Shown: positions 1 to 7,214, numbered from the stretch's first letter. The stretch is DNA of 13,618 nucleotides from CAYVKM01 sp964452045 (GCA_964452045.1 CAYVKM010000097.1:1-13618); one strand, 5' to 3'. Program-made: numbers and translations. Notes: generated by a model from the letters alone, not told the origin.

Positions 1-2116
1 GGGAAGATTTTTGTAAATCCATTTCCCCAAGCATCTCCAGAGACCATGGTTTATAGCGGGAGTTGTACTGGGTCAAAGTGGCGGTAATCGTGTCCCGGTA
101 GGCGGATTCCGGGGAAGTGTCCCGGTTTTGGAAAATTCCTTCAAATCTGTCCAGCAGTGCCAGATAGGCAGTACTATCCGTCCGGGGTTGCTTGAAGTAA
201 AGATAAATCAACTGAAACATGGTTTCCAGATCTTTGGGTACCGCCCGGCCGGAAAGCCCCTCATAAAGTTCATCGATATAGGGGGAGACTGACACATTTT
301 TGTCGGCCAGCAATTTGCTTAATTGAATCTGGTTAAATTGACCCAGCCCGCCCTGGTTGATAATTGCATCGGCGGTTTTAGCCGCAGTCAGGTCCGAGTC
401 CGGGGCCAGGGAATATCCACCGGGACTGAACGCCTGAAACATTACCTGATCGTTCTTAAAATCGGTAGGCTTCAGGATGACCCGGACACCGTTATACAGC
501 TTCCACTCGGTAACATCGATATCCGGAACATAATTCTCTTCGATAATCGGGGCCGGCTTGGGTAACGGATCGATCAACTTCTCGGTAATGATCTCATCCT
601 GGTAAGGCTCAATTGACTCGCCGCTCACCTTTTCCATAATTACCCTCAGTCGATCCTCATCCGGGATGGTCACCCCCTCTTTTTCCGGTGAATTTACCAT
701 AACCACCCGGTTTGATGGAGCATTCCACTCCCTGGCTAAAGAATTGACCTCCGCCAGGGTAATTTCGGGAATGAGTTTCTGATATAGATCAAATTCCATT
801 TCAATGCCCGGGATTGGCTCTCCCAGCAAATAATTCCGGGTATATTCATCGGCGTAAGAATCGGATTCGGTTTTATCCCGCTCATTGTATATGCGTTCCA
901 TCGAAACAAGCATTCGTGTTTTTTGCCGCTCCAGCTCACTCTCGGTGAATCCATACTGTTCCACCCGCTTTGCCTCACGCAATAGCGTTTCAAATCCAGT
1001 GCGAATGCCATTATCTTTTACTGCTGAATTCAGCATATAAATTTCACCGGTTCGCACAAATTGACCCTTTGCTGAAGTAGCAAACAGAAAAGGCGGATCG
1101 GCCTGTTGGGTCAATTCATCCAGACGCTGCCGGAACATCCGGTTATATAATTGTTCAACCAGACTGCGCTTGTAATCGGAAACCGTATTTTCTTCCTGTT
1201 TAGGGAGTTTATGATAAATCGACACTCCGGAGAATTGCGCTTCCGGGTCTGAGGCAATGGCAAACAGAGTTTCTTCATGCTCAGCAACCGGATAAAAAGG
1301 CCTGTTTCTCGGCTGCTCCTTAACCGGAAGATCGCCAAAATTCGTTTCAATCTGATTCCTGATGTCCTCCGGATCAAAACTACCCACTGCAATAACCGCC
1401 ATCAATTCGGGGCGGTACCAATCCCGGTAAAAACGTTTTAATGTTCCATAATGAAAAGTATCCAGCACGGCTTTCTTTCCGATGGGCAGGCGCTCGGCAT
1501 AGCGGGAGTCCTTAAACAGAATCGGTAATTGTTTGTCGCGCATCCGGGCCTGCGCTCCCCTTCCCAGCCGCCACTCTTCAATAACCACTCCCCTTTCCTT
1601 ATCAATTTCATCATTGTCAAATGAAACTGCATTTGCCCAGTCCCGCAGAACCAGAAAAGCTTTACTCAACACTTCCTGACTGTCCGTGGGAACCTGCAGC
1701 ATATAGACGGTTTCATCGAAGCTGGTGTAGGCATTAATTTCCGGACCAAAGCGCATCCCAATCGATTCCAGATAATCCACCAGTTCATGCTTGGCAAAAT
1801 GCTCGGTACCATTAAAAGCCATGTGTTCACAGAAATGGGCCAAACCCTGCTGGTCATCGTCTTCCAGAGTGGAACCGGCATTTACCACCAGCCGCAATTC
1901 CGCCCGGTTTTCCGGTTTGTTATTTTTCCGGATATAATAAGTGAGCCCGTTTTCCAGACGACCTTTCAGCACCTGACTGTCTGCCGGTAAGGTCTGTTTT
2001 AATAAAATATTTGAATTGTCATCTTCAGGTGTTTTCACATTTCCGGAAGAATGGCCGGCACAGGATACCAACAGTAAAACAAAAACAAAGAGACTTAAGT
2101 GCTGTACAAATTTCAT
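1..2116 (-). CDS. M16 family zinc metallopeptidase, lipoprotein (3' end missing)
   Basis: Insulinase/pitrilysin-type (M16) peptidase that degrades peptides, probably anchored at the outside of a membrane. The frame is open from the ATG at 2116 to the left edge, about 705 codons. The N-terminus is a lipoprotein signal with lipobox L16-V-S-C19. The inverted zinc motif HxxEH is H94-F-C-E97-H98. The third zinc ligand is probably E174, in the segment ERGVVIEE, 76 residues after H98 as is usual in the family. The second M16 unit follows, with the segments FQAFSPGGYS and GGLGQFNQIQ in its first part. Bacterial tandem M16 proteins of the PqqL type are usually around 900 residues or more, so roughly 200 C-terminal residues should lie outside the window. 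The start is supported by AAGGAG at 2124-2129, seven bases upstream. It is the only gene in its direction here and is transcribed away from the repeat-rich spacer. Family assignment is secure; the substrate is unknown. Confidence 0.93.
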   Translation of the reverse strand, partial: MKFVQHLSLFVFVLLLVSCAGHSSGNVKTPEDDNSNILLKQTLPADSQVLKGRLENGLTYYIRKNNKPENRAELRLVVNAGSTLEDDDQQGLAHFCEHMAFNGTEHFAKHELVDYLESIGMRFGPEINAYTSFDETVYMLQVPTDSQEVLSKAFLVLRDWANAVSFDNDEIDKERGVVIEEWRLGRGAQARMRDKQLPILFKDSRYAERLPIGKKAVLDTFHYGTLKRFYRDWYRPELMAVIAVGSFDPEDIRNQIETNFGDLPVKEQPRNRPFYPVAEHEETLFAIASDPEAQFSGVSIYHKLPKQEENTVSDYKRSLVEQLYNRMFRQRLDELTQQADPPFLFATSAKGQFVRTGEIYMLNSAVKDNGIRTGFETLLREAKRVEQYGFTESELERQKTRMLVSMERIYNERDKTESDSYADEYTRNYLLGEPIPGIEMEFDLYQKLIPEITLAEVNSLAREWNAPSNRVVMVNSPEKEGVTIPDEDRLRVIMEKVSGESIEPYQDEIITEKLIDPLPKPAPIIEENYVPDIDVTEWKLYNGVRVILKPTDFKNDQVMFQAFSPGGYSLAPDSDLTAAKTADAIINQGGLGQFNQIQLSKLLADKNVSVSPYIDELYEGLSGRAVPKDLETMFQLIYLYFKQPRTDSTAYLALLDRFEGIFQNRDTSPESAYRDTITATLTQYNSRYKPWSLEMLGEMDLQKSS

Positions 2117-2123
2117 TAATAAA

Positions 2124-2129
2124 CTCCTT
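2124..2129 (-). promoter_or_regulatory. Ribosome binding site of the M16 peptidase
   Basis: AAGGAG on the minus strand, seven bases before the ATG at 2116-2114. It fixes the start that yields a complete lipoprotein signal peptide. Confidence 0.8.
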
Positions 2130-2256
2130 CTGCGTTTTTCCTTTTTCCCTCTTTTCCCTAAAAAAGTTTCATTTCTAATAAGGGGATAGTTTAATATAAA
2201 TACCAAATTGTGATGATGCATACAATTTTATCATCAGTTCTTTAGTGTAAAAGCAC

Positions 2257-2547
2257 AATTTAACCCGTTGTGCTATTAAACAATCAAATTACGGTGTACA
2301 TGTCACCCTTAACAGGGTTTTACTAAAACCGGTGGAATATCAAGACTATAAATATATCATCCCTAACGGGATTTAATTAGTCATACTAACCGAGAATAAA
2401 ACACCGTAGGTGTTAAATGTTTATAGAAACATAAATTCACACACCAGACCTGAACGCCGTAGGTGTTTAATGTTATTTTTAAACAAAATTACGGCAATAA
2501 TTGAATCAGGTAAAAAACGGTCATATAATTAGCACAACGGGTAATTT
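2257..2547. repeat. Intergenic repeat cluster bounded by an inverted repeat
   Basis: A 291-bp AT-rich block. Its ends are inverted copies of one sequence: 2257-2278 contains AACCCGTTGTGCTATTA, and 2526-2547 contains the near-perfect reverse complement TAATTAGCACAACGGGTAA. Inside are short palindromes of one style: ACCCTTAACAGGGT (2305-2318), ATCCCTAACGGGAT (2359-2372, with the same TAAC loop), and two direct copies of the unit C(A/G)CCGTAGGTGTTxAATGTT (2402-2421 and 2455-2474; in the first copy ACACC-GTA-GGTGT is itself a hairpin). No protein is encoded here. This style of interspersed 'ccctaacgggattta' and 'ccgtaggtgttaaatgtt' units is familiar to me from Bacteroidota-related genomes. Whether the block is a MITE-like element or an accumulation of REP-like units cannot be decided from one copy. 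Confidence 0.6.
2501..2529 (+). promoter_or_regulatory. Sigma70-like promoter candidate
   Basis: TTGAAT (2501-2506), a 17-base spacer, then a consensus TATAAT (2524-2529). The predicted transcript would start near 2536. It overlaps the right inverted repeat of the repeat block and reads toward the 49-residue frame at 2650 and the hydrolase at 2869, which would leave a leader of about 330 nt. In an AT-rich spacer such a match can occur by chance. Members of Bacteroidota use a different consensus (TTTG/TAnnTTTG), so this only counts if the host uses classic promoters. Confidence 0.35.
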
Positions 2548-2649
2548 ATATCATTTATTAAGTACCGGTTAAATCTTCATCAAATCTTCATTTTTCCTAT
2601 TTTTAATTTATGTTTAGGTTTGAATAAACCATACAGACCAGGTTCTTCT

Positions 2650-2799
2650 ATGTCCGATGATTATTTAAATCTCAAATCATCACAAATCAAGCCCGATACT
2701 CAAATTCAGTTTCATATTTGGTTGTTCAAGCCGTTCCGGGAGCGTCGATTCGAACGCATACGGATTATACCACATTTTGTCAGATCCCGGAAAAGATAG
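2650..2799 (+). pseudogene. Possible gene remnant or small ORF, 49 residues
   Basis: A short open frame starting MSDDYLNLKSSQIKPDTQIQ and ending at TAG 2797-2799. The part 'YLNLKSSQIKPDTQIQFHIW' vaguely resembles the N-terminal segment found in front of some HD-domain phosphohydrolases (pattern Y-I-P-hydrophobic-x-S-x-L-x-P-x-T-x-hydrophobic-x-F). The rest is unusually rich in Arg and Phe. There is no convincing ribosome binding site. The frame stops after 49 codons and the following DNA up to the hydrolase start shows no continuation that I could join in another frame. It may be the 5' relic of a longer gene, a small protein, or chance. Confidence 0.25.
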
Positions 2800-2868
2800 A
2801 AGACAAGATGTCGATAATCAGCTTATGAAAAGCAATTCGAAAAAATTTGAAATAACATGAAGGTATAT

Positions 2869-3726
2869 ATGAAAATAAAGTGTACACATTTATCCATCTA
2901 CTTCTTAATAACAATTCTGATGATATTGATGGAGTGTTCCGACGGAGAGGAGACGTCAGTTCTTTCAGCAGATAGTGTCCGCATTGAATACCTAACCGAA
3001 GGAGCGGGAGAACCGGCCCTGGTATTTGTGCATGGCTGGTGTACCAGCAAAAAATACTGGCGCTATCAGTTACAGCATTTCGCCGGTAAATATAAAGTAG
3101 TGGCGTTGGATCTTGCCGGACACGGGGAATCCGGAGCAAACCGTGAAGACTGGAGCATCCCGGCTTTCGGTAAAGATGTAGCCGCAGTGGTAAACGATCT
3201 GAAGCTGAACCGGGTTATTCTGATCGGGCATTCCATGGGTGGATCGGTTATTATCGAAGCGGCCCGTCTCCTGCAGGACAAAGTGATTGGCCTGGTGGGA
3301 GTGGATACCTACCAAAATTTCGATGAAAATATTACCCCGGATCAGATTGCTCAATTCCTGGCACCCATGCGACAAAATTTTCCGCAAGCTGCAGCAACCT
3401 TTGTGAGAAGCATGTTTACCGACAGCAGCGACACAAATTTGATCCGTTACATCGTAAATGATATCTCGAAAGCACCGCCGCAAATTGCCATCGCCACCCT
3501 GGAAGCTGCCTTCCGGTACAATCCACGGCCGGCGCTCAAAGAAATTAGGCTGCCCATCTACAGCATCAATTCGGACAAATATCCGGTGAATATTGAGGCC
3601 GGGAAAAAACATGCTGCGGCATTTAATCTTAAAACAATGCATGGGGTTGGGCATTTTATCCAGTTAGAGGATGCCAAAACATTCAATCAGCTGCTCGAGG
3701 AAAGCATTCAGGAATTAACTCATTGA
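2869..3726 (+). CDS. Alpha/beta hydrolase fold protein, exported (probable lipoprotein)
   Basis: A 285-residue serine hydrolase of the alpha/beta fold. The oxyanion-hole motif H55-G-W, the nucleophile elbow G-H-S122-M-G-G, the probable acid D236 in NSDKYP and the catalytic histidine H262 in GVGHFIQLE appear in the correct order and spacing. The N-terminus is a signal peptide: basic residues, then a hydrophobic stretch YFLITILMILM, then C23. The lipobox would be L20-M21-E22-C23, where Glu before Cys is atypical, so lipid modification is uncertain. I chose ATG 2869 because AAGG lies six bases upstream; the in-frame ATG at 2857 would add four residues but has no such site. It stands alone and converges on the minus-strand GIY-YIG gene. 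The substrate (ester, lactone, other) cannot be told from sequence. Confidence 0.9.
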   Translation: MKIKCTHLSIYFLITILMILMECSDGEETSVLSADSVRIEYLTEGAGEPALVFVHGWCTSKKYWRYQLQHFAGKYKVVALDLAGHGESGANREDWSIPAFGKDVAAVVNDLKLNRVILIGHSMGGSVIIEAARLLQDKVIGLVGVDTYQNFDENITPDQIAQFLAPMRQNFPQAAATFVRSMFTDSSDTNLIRYIVNDISKAPPQIAIATLEAAFRYNPRPALKEIRLPIYSINSDKYPVNIEAGKKHAAAFNLKTMHGVGHFIQLEDAKTFNQLLEESIQELTH

Positions 3727-3790
3727 TCACCGAATAGAAATTACCCCACCCACTAATCTTCCGGATTTATCAAGGATTCCTGATCGCTAA

Positions 3791-3977
3791 TCACTTTCAA
3801 TCTTAAGCTATTTACCTGGTACAACTTTTACCTTTGATTTGCCCGGGACCAGCAAGCTGGCGCTGAAAATCTTCAACATCGGCGGAGAGGAAGTGGCCAC
3901 ACTGGTATCGGGAGCTGTTTATCTGGTTTGGCGATAGCTTGGTGAGGGTGGAGCGGAGGTTTTTTGTGGGGCATTAG
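3791..3977 (+). pseudogene. Decayed C-terminal type IX secretion sorting (Por) domain
   Basis: From 3791 the plus strand reads an open stretch, directly after a TAA at 3788-3790, that contains GTTFTFDLPGTSKLALKIF followed by NIGGEEVATLVSGAVYLVWR, then stops at TAG 3935-3937. The motif 'TxxFxLP...LKIYNxxGEEVATLV' is the hallmark of the beta-sandwich C-terminal sorting domain carried by secreted proteins in type IX secretion hosts. Continuing in the +1 frame from 3936, the DNA reads SLVRVERRFFVGH and stops at TAG 3975-3977, which resembles the last strand of such domains. So the domain has lost its upstream protein and contains an internal deletion or frameshift after VSG. It ends exactly where the convergent GIY-YIG gene ends, which makes this a plausible junction between ancestral and acquired DNA. 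Confidence 0.7.
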
Positions 3978-4669
3978 ATAAGCCGGCCTGAACTTGGGCT
4001 GGCATATTTTTTGAGGCAGTCCTGTAAATTCTTAAGAACATCAGAAGTAGCAAGATCTACCTCAGGAAGATTATTGAAACTAAAAGTATATTTCGATAAC
4101 TGCTGGATATCTCTGATTTCCATTTTACCCAACCAATTTTGTGGCCGAGTATTGTAAAAAGTCAATTTGAAATATTCTCCTAAAGATTTCTGGATTTTGC
4201 TTTCTAGTATTTTAGCCACATAGGGATCTGTCATAATACAACGCCAGACTGTTATTCGACTTAAATATTCATTAATGACATAGGCTCTCCAATTCTTCTG
4301 AAAGGATATCCCGGTATCATAATGAGGATTAAAAAATCCTTCCTCGTTTTTTTTACTGCTGTTGATCCATACTTTACCTTTTTGGCATAAGATTCAGTAA
4401 TCTGGTTTTTGGTCATCTTTTAAAGCCATTAAATTATAGACATCCTCCTCCTTATCCGGTCTCCACATAGCCCTTCCCCCAATGTTAAATAGTTTTAGAT
4501 GTTCACACCAACGGCCAGTAAATCCATCCAATGATGCAGCAGTCCCAACATAGATAATACGGTTTTTTACTCCATGATGAACAAATATATAGACCCCACG
4601 ATCAAAACAAGTTTCCAGATTAGATAACGTACCTGATCGAACCCAGGCCAGCCGATAATCTTTTTTCAT
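3974..4669 (-). pseudogene. GIY-YIG-like nuclease gene with an in-frame TGA stop
   Basis: Reading down from ATG 4669 gives 91 residues and then TGA at 4396-4394. The same frame then stays open for another 139 codons to TAA at 3976-3974. The DNA between the stop and the next ATG (4234) translates sensibly (ILCQKGKVWINSSKKN, then FQKNWRAYVINEYLSRITVW), so this is one gene of about 230 codons cut by a single stop rather than two genes. The N-terminal part has the GIY-YIG pattern: G25-V-Y27, Y40-V-G42 in RIIYVGTA, and R53 with E56 in GFTGRWCEHL. The acidic catalytic residue expected further downstream is not obvious. AAGGGA lies just upstream of the start. The gene follows DUF2130 by 61 bases and probably belongs to that operon. 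A CGA-to-TGA or TGG-to-TGA change would explain the stop. Selenocysteine or code reassignment is unlikely. Confidence 0.72.
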
Positions 4670-4730
4670 GATGTTCCCTTATAAAATATAGAAATTAAAA
4701 ACTATATAACACCATTTATTCTGGTACATT

Positions 4731-5876
4731 TCAATTTGTTTTTCTCTTAACCTGATCACCTGCTTCAAGCTCCAATTTCTTAATCTCCGGCAAGGACTTG
4801 CCAATAATCCCACGCATTTCACCATACATTCCTACCGTACTTTTCATGATTCGATCCAGCTGTTTATACCGCTCCTGCCAATGCTTTTCCATTGTCATAC
4901 GTTCCTTTTCTATCTGTTGCTGCATGCTACTGAATGCTTCAACAATGGCCTCGATCTTCTGTTTGAATTCCGGACCAGCCAGATAGTTATAAAGAGCTTC
5001 CATCTTTTCATCTTTTCCTTCAGAAGACTGTTTAATAAAATGAACATTGACGAGCTGTTCCCGCAATGCAGAGGCCAGGCCTAGAGCTGAACGGGGAGAT
5101 GTTACCCATATTCCATTATAAAGTGCAAAATTATCAACGTCCTTGGGTAAAGCCTCAGATACGATGACTGCAATATCAGCGCCCATATTTCTTTGATCAT
5201 CTTTTAATTTACCCACCCATTTTTCACTCCAATTTTTTGCCGTTTTAGCTTCCCATAAAACCATTCCACATAATTGATGATATCTATTTTGTACTTTATG
5301 AATAACATCGGCACCCCGCACGCCCTTGGGAACTGGCTCAATACTATCAAATGGAAAAGTTGCGATCAAAATCTTTTCTAGGTCTTCTTCTAGTACTTCA
5401 CCCTGGCGTTCCATAGATCCTTGTTCCATTTTATGCTTGGCATCTTCCAGCATTCTGGTAAGATCCTGGATCTTTCGATCTTTCTCCATATCTTTCTGTC
5501 GATGCTCATCGATAAACTTCTGGTAAGTTTGCTTTTCTGTCTTCTTAACGGCTTCTTCCAGCTTTCTTTCAACAGTCAACTCTAATTGTTTTTTCTCCTC
5601 ATCCAGTTCCCGTTTTTTTCTCAAAAACTCCAGTTCTCTTTTGCTGAAATCTTCAAGTTTCTGTTGTTGTTCTTTTAGTGCTTCCTGCATATCCGTCATC
5701 TGAATGGATAATTCCTCCTTGGCTTTTTTTCGTTCTTCTTCCTTAATTTGATTCTTCTGTGCATTAAGACGCTCTGAAAAATCTGCTTCCATTTGCTTTT
5801 TGATCTGCTGAGTCATAATTTCTGATAACTCAAATTTGTACCCACATTGCGGGCATTCAACAATATTTTCTGTCAT
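4731..5876 (-). CDS. DUF2130 domain protein (coiled coil plus PD-(D/E)XK-like core)
   Basis: A 381-residue protein matching the DUF2130 family throughout. It opens with C8-P-Q-C11-G (a zinc-ribbon half), continues as a long charged coiled coil from about 20 to 150, and then has the family's conserved core: EQGSMERQGEVLEEDLEKIL (151-170), FPFDSIEPVPKGVRGAD (174-190), CGMVLWEAKTAKNWSEKWV (203-221), and the C-terminal run of YNYLAGPEF, ERMTMEKHWQER and MYGEMRGIIG. D190 with E209-x-K211 and upstream E160 fit a restriction-endonuclease-like (PD-(D/E)XK) site, so it is a candidate DNA-cutting or DNA-binding protein. Its biological role is not established to my knowledge. It starts 11 bases after the regulator's stop codon, with GGGAGGA right before the ATG, so the two genes are translated from one transcript. 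Confidence 0.9.
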   Translation of the reverse strand: MTENIVECPQCGYKFELSEIMTQQIKKQMEADFSERLNAQKNQIKEEERKKAKEELSIQMTDMQEALKEQQQKLEDFSKRELEFLRKKRELDEEKKQLELTVERKLEEAVKKTEKQTYQKFIDEHRQKDMEKDRKIQDLTRMLEDAKHKMEQGSMERQGEVLEEDLEKILIATFPFDSIEPVPKGVRGADVIHKVQNRYHQLCGMVLWEAKTAKNWSEKWVGKLKDDQRNMGADIAVIVSEALPKDVDNFALYNGIWVTSPRSALGLASALREQLVNVHFIKQSSEGKDEKMEALYNYLAGPEFKQKIEAIVEAFSSMQQQIEKERMTMEKHWQERYKQLDRIMKSTVGMYGEMRGIIGKSLPEIKKLELEAGDQVKRKTN

Positions 5877-5887
5877 AAATCCTCCCG

Positions 5888-6871
5888 TTATTGATAAAGT
5901 GATAAGGTTTCTTCAATTCTGGACCGGATCATCTGGATCAATTGCTCAGGTGCCAATATTTTTATGCCACTGTGCCAACCAAGAATCCAGGTGACCAGTT
6001 CAGGCGATAACGGCACAGTCATTTCAAGAATAAGCTTCCCGTCTGGTTTTTCGGTTACTTTTTGGGTTGTATGCCAGGTTCGGTTACGGAAATAATCAGA
6101 ATAGCCCGGTTGAATTTCAAGAATAACTTTTTGAATATTGCCAATGAAAACACCGAATCGCTCGTTTCGAAATCTCTCCTGATCAAATTCAACCGGTATA
6201 CGGTTTTGACGAGTAGCTGGTCGGATTTTCTTTAGTCGGTGAACTGCTAAGGAAATAAAATTTTCATACGATGGATTATATGCTGCCAAATAGAGACTTC
6301 CGTTATAATGGAACAGACGGTAAGGATATAAATCATAGGTTTTGGGCTTTTCGTTTCCCCTGCTCTGGTAGGTCACAGTTACCCAACAATTACCAGTTAT
6401 GCATTCGATAATGGTATTTAAAATTAAATCGTGATCCTGATAAGCATACTGTCCAAAATCCTGGTTCCACATTAACAACGAAGCATCCTGTAGTTCCACA
6501 TACACCTCACCCGGTGCGATTTCCTCTATCTTTTCAGTCAATGAATTCAGATCTTTTTCAAAGTGGGTTCCGGCAAAAAATTTAAGATAAGATTTAAATA
6601 TATAAAATGAGAGCAACTCATTTTTCTGAACTACCGGCAACAGCATCTTACGGTATTCCCGGGGAAAATACCACATCTTCTCTCTATCAGAAGCATTATC
6701 AGCATAGAGTGGAATCCCTGAATCCAGGAGCACATTTATATCCCTCTGAATCGTACGCAGGCTTGCTCGATCTTTAAAATAATGTTTAATCTGGGATGTG
6801 GATAATTTGCGACCCATACTTAACAATTCGAGAATCCGGATGATCCGCCGAATCTGCGTGAATTCCTCCAT
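5888..6871 (-). CDS. WYL-domain transcriptional regulator (wHTH + WYL + C-terminal extension)
   Basis: A 327-residue regulator. Residues 1-60 form a DeoR-like winged helix-turn-helix with the recognition-helix pattern RTIQRDINVLLDSGIPL (39-55). The WYL domain lies at about 145-220, with VTVTYQSRG, YRLFHYNGSLYLAAYNP and LAVHRLKKI; the WYL tripeptide itself is replaced by LYL. The last ~90 residues are the usual C-terminal extension. WYL proteins sense ligands, often nucleic acids or nucleotides. Relatives such as BrxR and CapW repress phage-defence operons. This gene is divergent from the AAA+/DUF2779 operon and the spacer carries two matching palindromes, so it is probably an autorepressor that also controls that operon. 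AAGGA lies seven bases before the ATG. Nothing appears truncated. Confidence 0.9.
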   Translation of the reverse strand: MEEFTQIRRIIRILELLSMGRKLSTSQIKHYFKDRASLRTIQRDINVLLDSGIPLYADNASDREKMWYFPREYRKMLLPVVQKNELLSFYIFKSYLKFFAGTHFEKDLNSLTEKIEEIAPGEVYVELQDASLLMWNQDFGQYAYQDHDLILNTIIECITGNCWVTVTYQSRGNEKPKTYDLYPYRLFHYNGSLYLAAYNPSYENFISLAVHRLKKIRPATRQNRIPVEFDQERFRNERFGVFIGNIQKVILEIQPGYSDYFRNRTWHTTQKVTEKPDGKLILEMTVPLSPELVTWILGWHSGIKILAPEQLIQMIRSRIEETLSLYQ

Positions 6872-6999
6872 GCATCTTTCCTTTCAATAAAAACAGTGGT
6901 TTTCTTTCTAGTAAACCAGATTAAGCAATTTTATCCTTGATTGTCGGACATTTCATTTTATATCAATCTCATACAACAAAAACTGATTTCAATATATTC

Positions 7000-7029
7000 A
7001 TTATAACGACAGTTTATGTCGCTACTTAA
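7000..7029 (-). promoter_or_regulatory. Candidate promoter of the WYL-DUF2130-GIY-YIG operon
   Basis: On the minus strand a consensus TATAAT (7005-7000) sits immediately next to operator 1. A weak -35 (TTAAGT at 7029-7024) is 18 bases further upstream, so the palindrome fills the spacer between the two boxes. That is the classic place for repression by steric block. The leader to the WYL start would be about 120 nt and includes another TGTCG half-site (6942-6946, in TGTCGGACA). The weak -35 keeps confidence moderate. Confidence 0.4.
7006..7022. promoter_or_regulatory. Operator 1: palindrome CGACA-N5-TGTCG
   Basis: CGACAGTTTATGTCG at 7007-7021, a perfect 5+5 inverted repeat around GTTTA. It shares both arms and the spacer length with operator 2, and it overlaps a minus-strand TATAAT promoter. 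It is probably the binding site of the WYL regulator; the assignment is from position and repetition only. Confidence 0.65.
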
Positions 7030-7147
7030 GTTGGAAGAAAAATACTTTTAGAAATTTTGATTTCCCGGGATGCTATTTAATAGAAGAAGGAATTAAGCAG
7101 TATATTATTTAAACATGGATAAAGTCGTATCTGCAATTTTAAAAAAA

Positions 7148-7176
7148 TTAAAAAAATGAACAGACGACACTATATG
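7148..7176 (+). promoter_or_regulatory. Candidate promoter of the AAA+/DUF2779 operon
   Basis: TTAAAA (7148-7153), a 17-base spacer and TATATG (7171-7176). The -10 lies inside operator 2. A transcript start near 7183 would leave a leader of about 30 nt, suitable for the strong AAGGAG at 7204-7209. Long A-tracts at 7139-7156 could act as an UP element. The boxes deviate from consensus, so this rests largely on geometry. Confidence 0.3.
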
Positions 7177-7180
7177 TCGT
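7164..7180. promoter_or_regulatory. Operator 2: palindrome ACGACA-N5-TGTCGT
   Basis: ACGACACTATATGTCGT at 7164-7180, a perfect 6+6 inverted repeat around a five-base spacer, with the same core as operator 1. It ends 34 bases before the ATG of the AAA+ gene, where a bound protein would block transcription of that operon. The centres of the two operators are 158 bp apart, close to 15 helical turns, so both sites face the same side of the DNA. Confidence 0.7.
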
Positions 7181-7203
7181 TCTCCAATTTATATTGTGGA
7201 AAA

Positions 7204-7209
7204 AAGGAG
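7204..7209 (+). promoter_or_regulatory. Ribosome binding site deciding the AAA+ start
   Basis: AAGGAG five bases before ATG 7215. It lies inside the longer open frame that begins at TTG 7194, and so argues for ATG 7215 as the true start. Confidence 0.85.
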
Positions 7210-7214
7210 TATAT

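Noticed and set aside
2211..2236. Hairpin TGATGAT...ATCATCA upstream of the M16 gene
   Set aside because: A seven-base stem with a 12-base loop in AT-rich DNA and no positional link to a promoter or terminator; too weak to call.
2302..2475. CRISPR array
   Set aside because: The repeat units are short, diverged and unevenly spaced, without uniform spacers, and no cas1/cas2 genes are present; the Cas4-like fold belongs to DUF2779.
2571..2591. Tandem AAATCTTCAT duplication
   Set aside because: Two 10-base copies in AT-rich spacer; no functional context.
3070..3654. 194-residue antisense frame across the hydrolase
   Set aside because: It is the reverse strand of a clearly recognised alpha/beta hydrolase, with odd composition and no recognisable motif.
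3974..4234. An independent 86-residue gene starting at 4234
   Set aside because: The region between it and the upstream part is open and protein-like in the same frame, and there is no ribosome binding site before 4234; it is the C-terminal part of the interrupted gene.
4394..4396. Selenocysteine or reassigned UGA in the GIY-YIG gene
   Set aside because: No clear SECIS-like hairpin follows the TGA, GIY-YIG nucleases are not known selenoproteins, and the hydrolase in the same window uses TGA as its normal terminal stop.
7194..7214. TTG 7194 as start of the AAA+ ATPase
   Set aside because: The strong AAGGAG at 7204-7209 lies inside this extension and is correctly spaced for ATG 7215.
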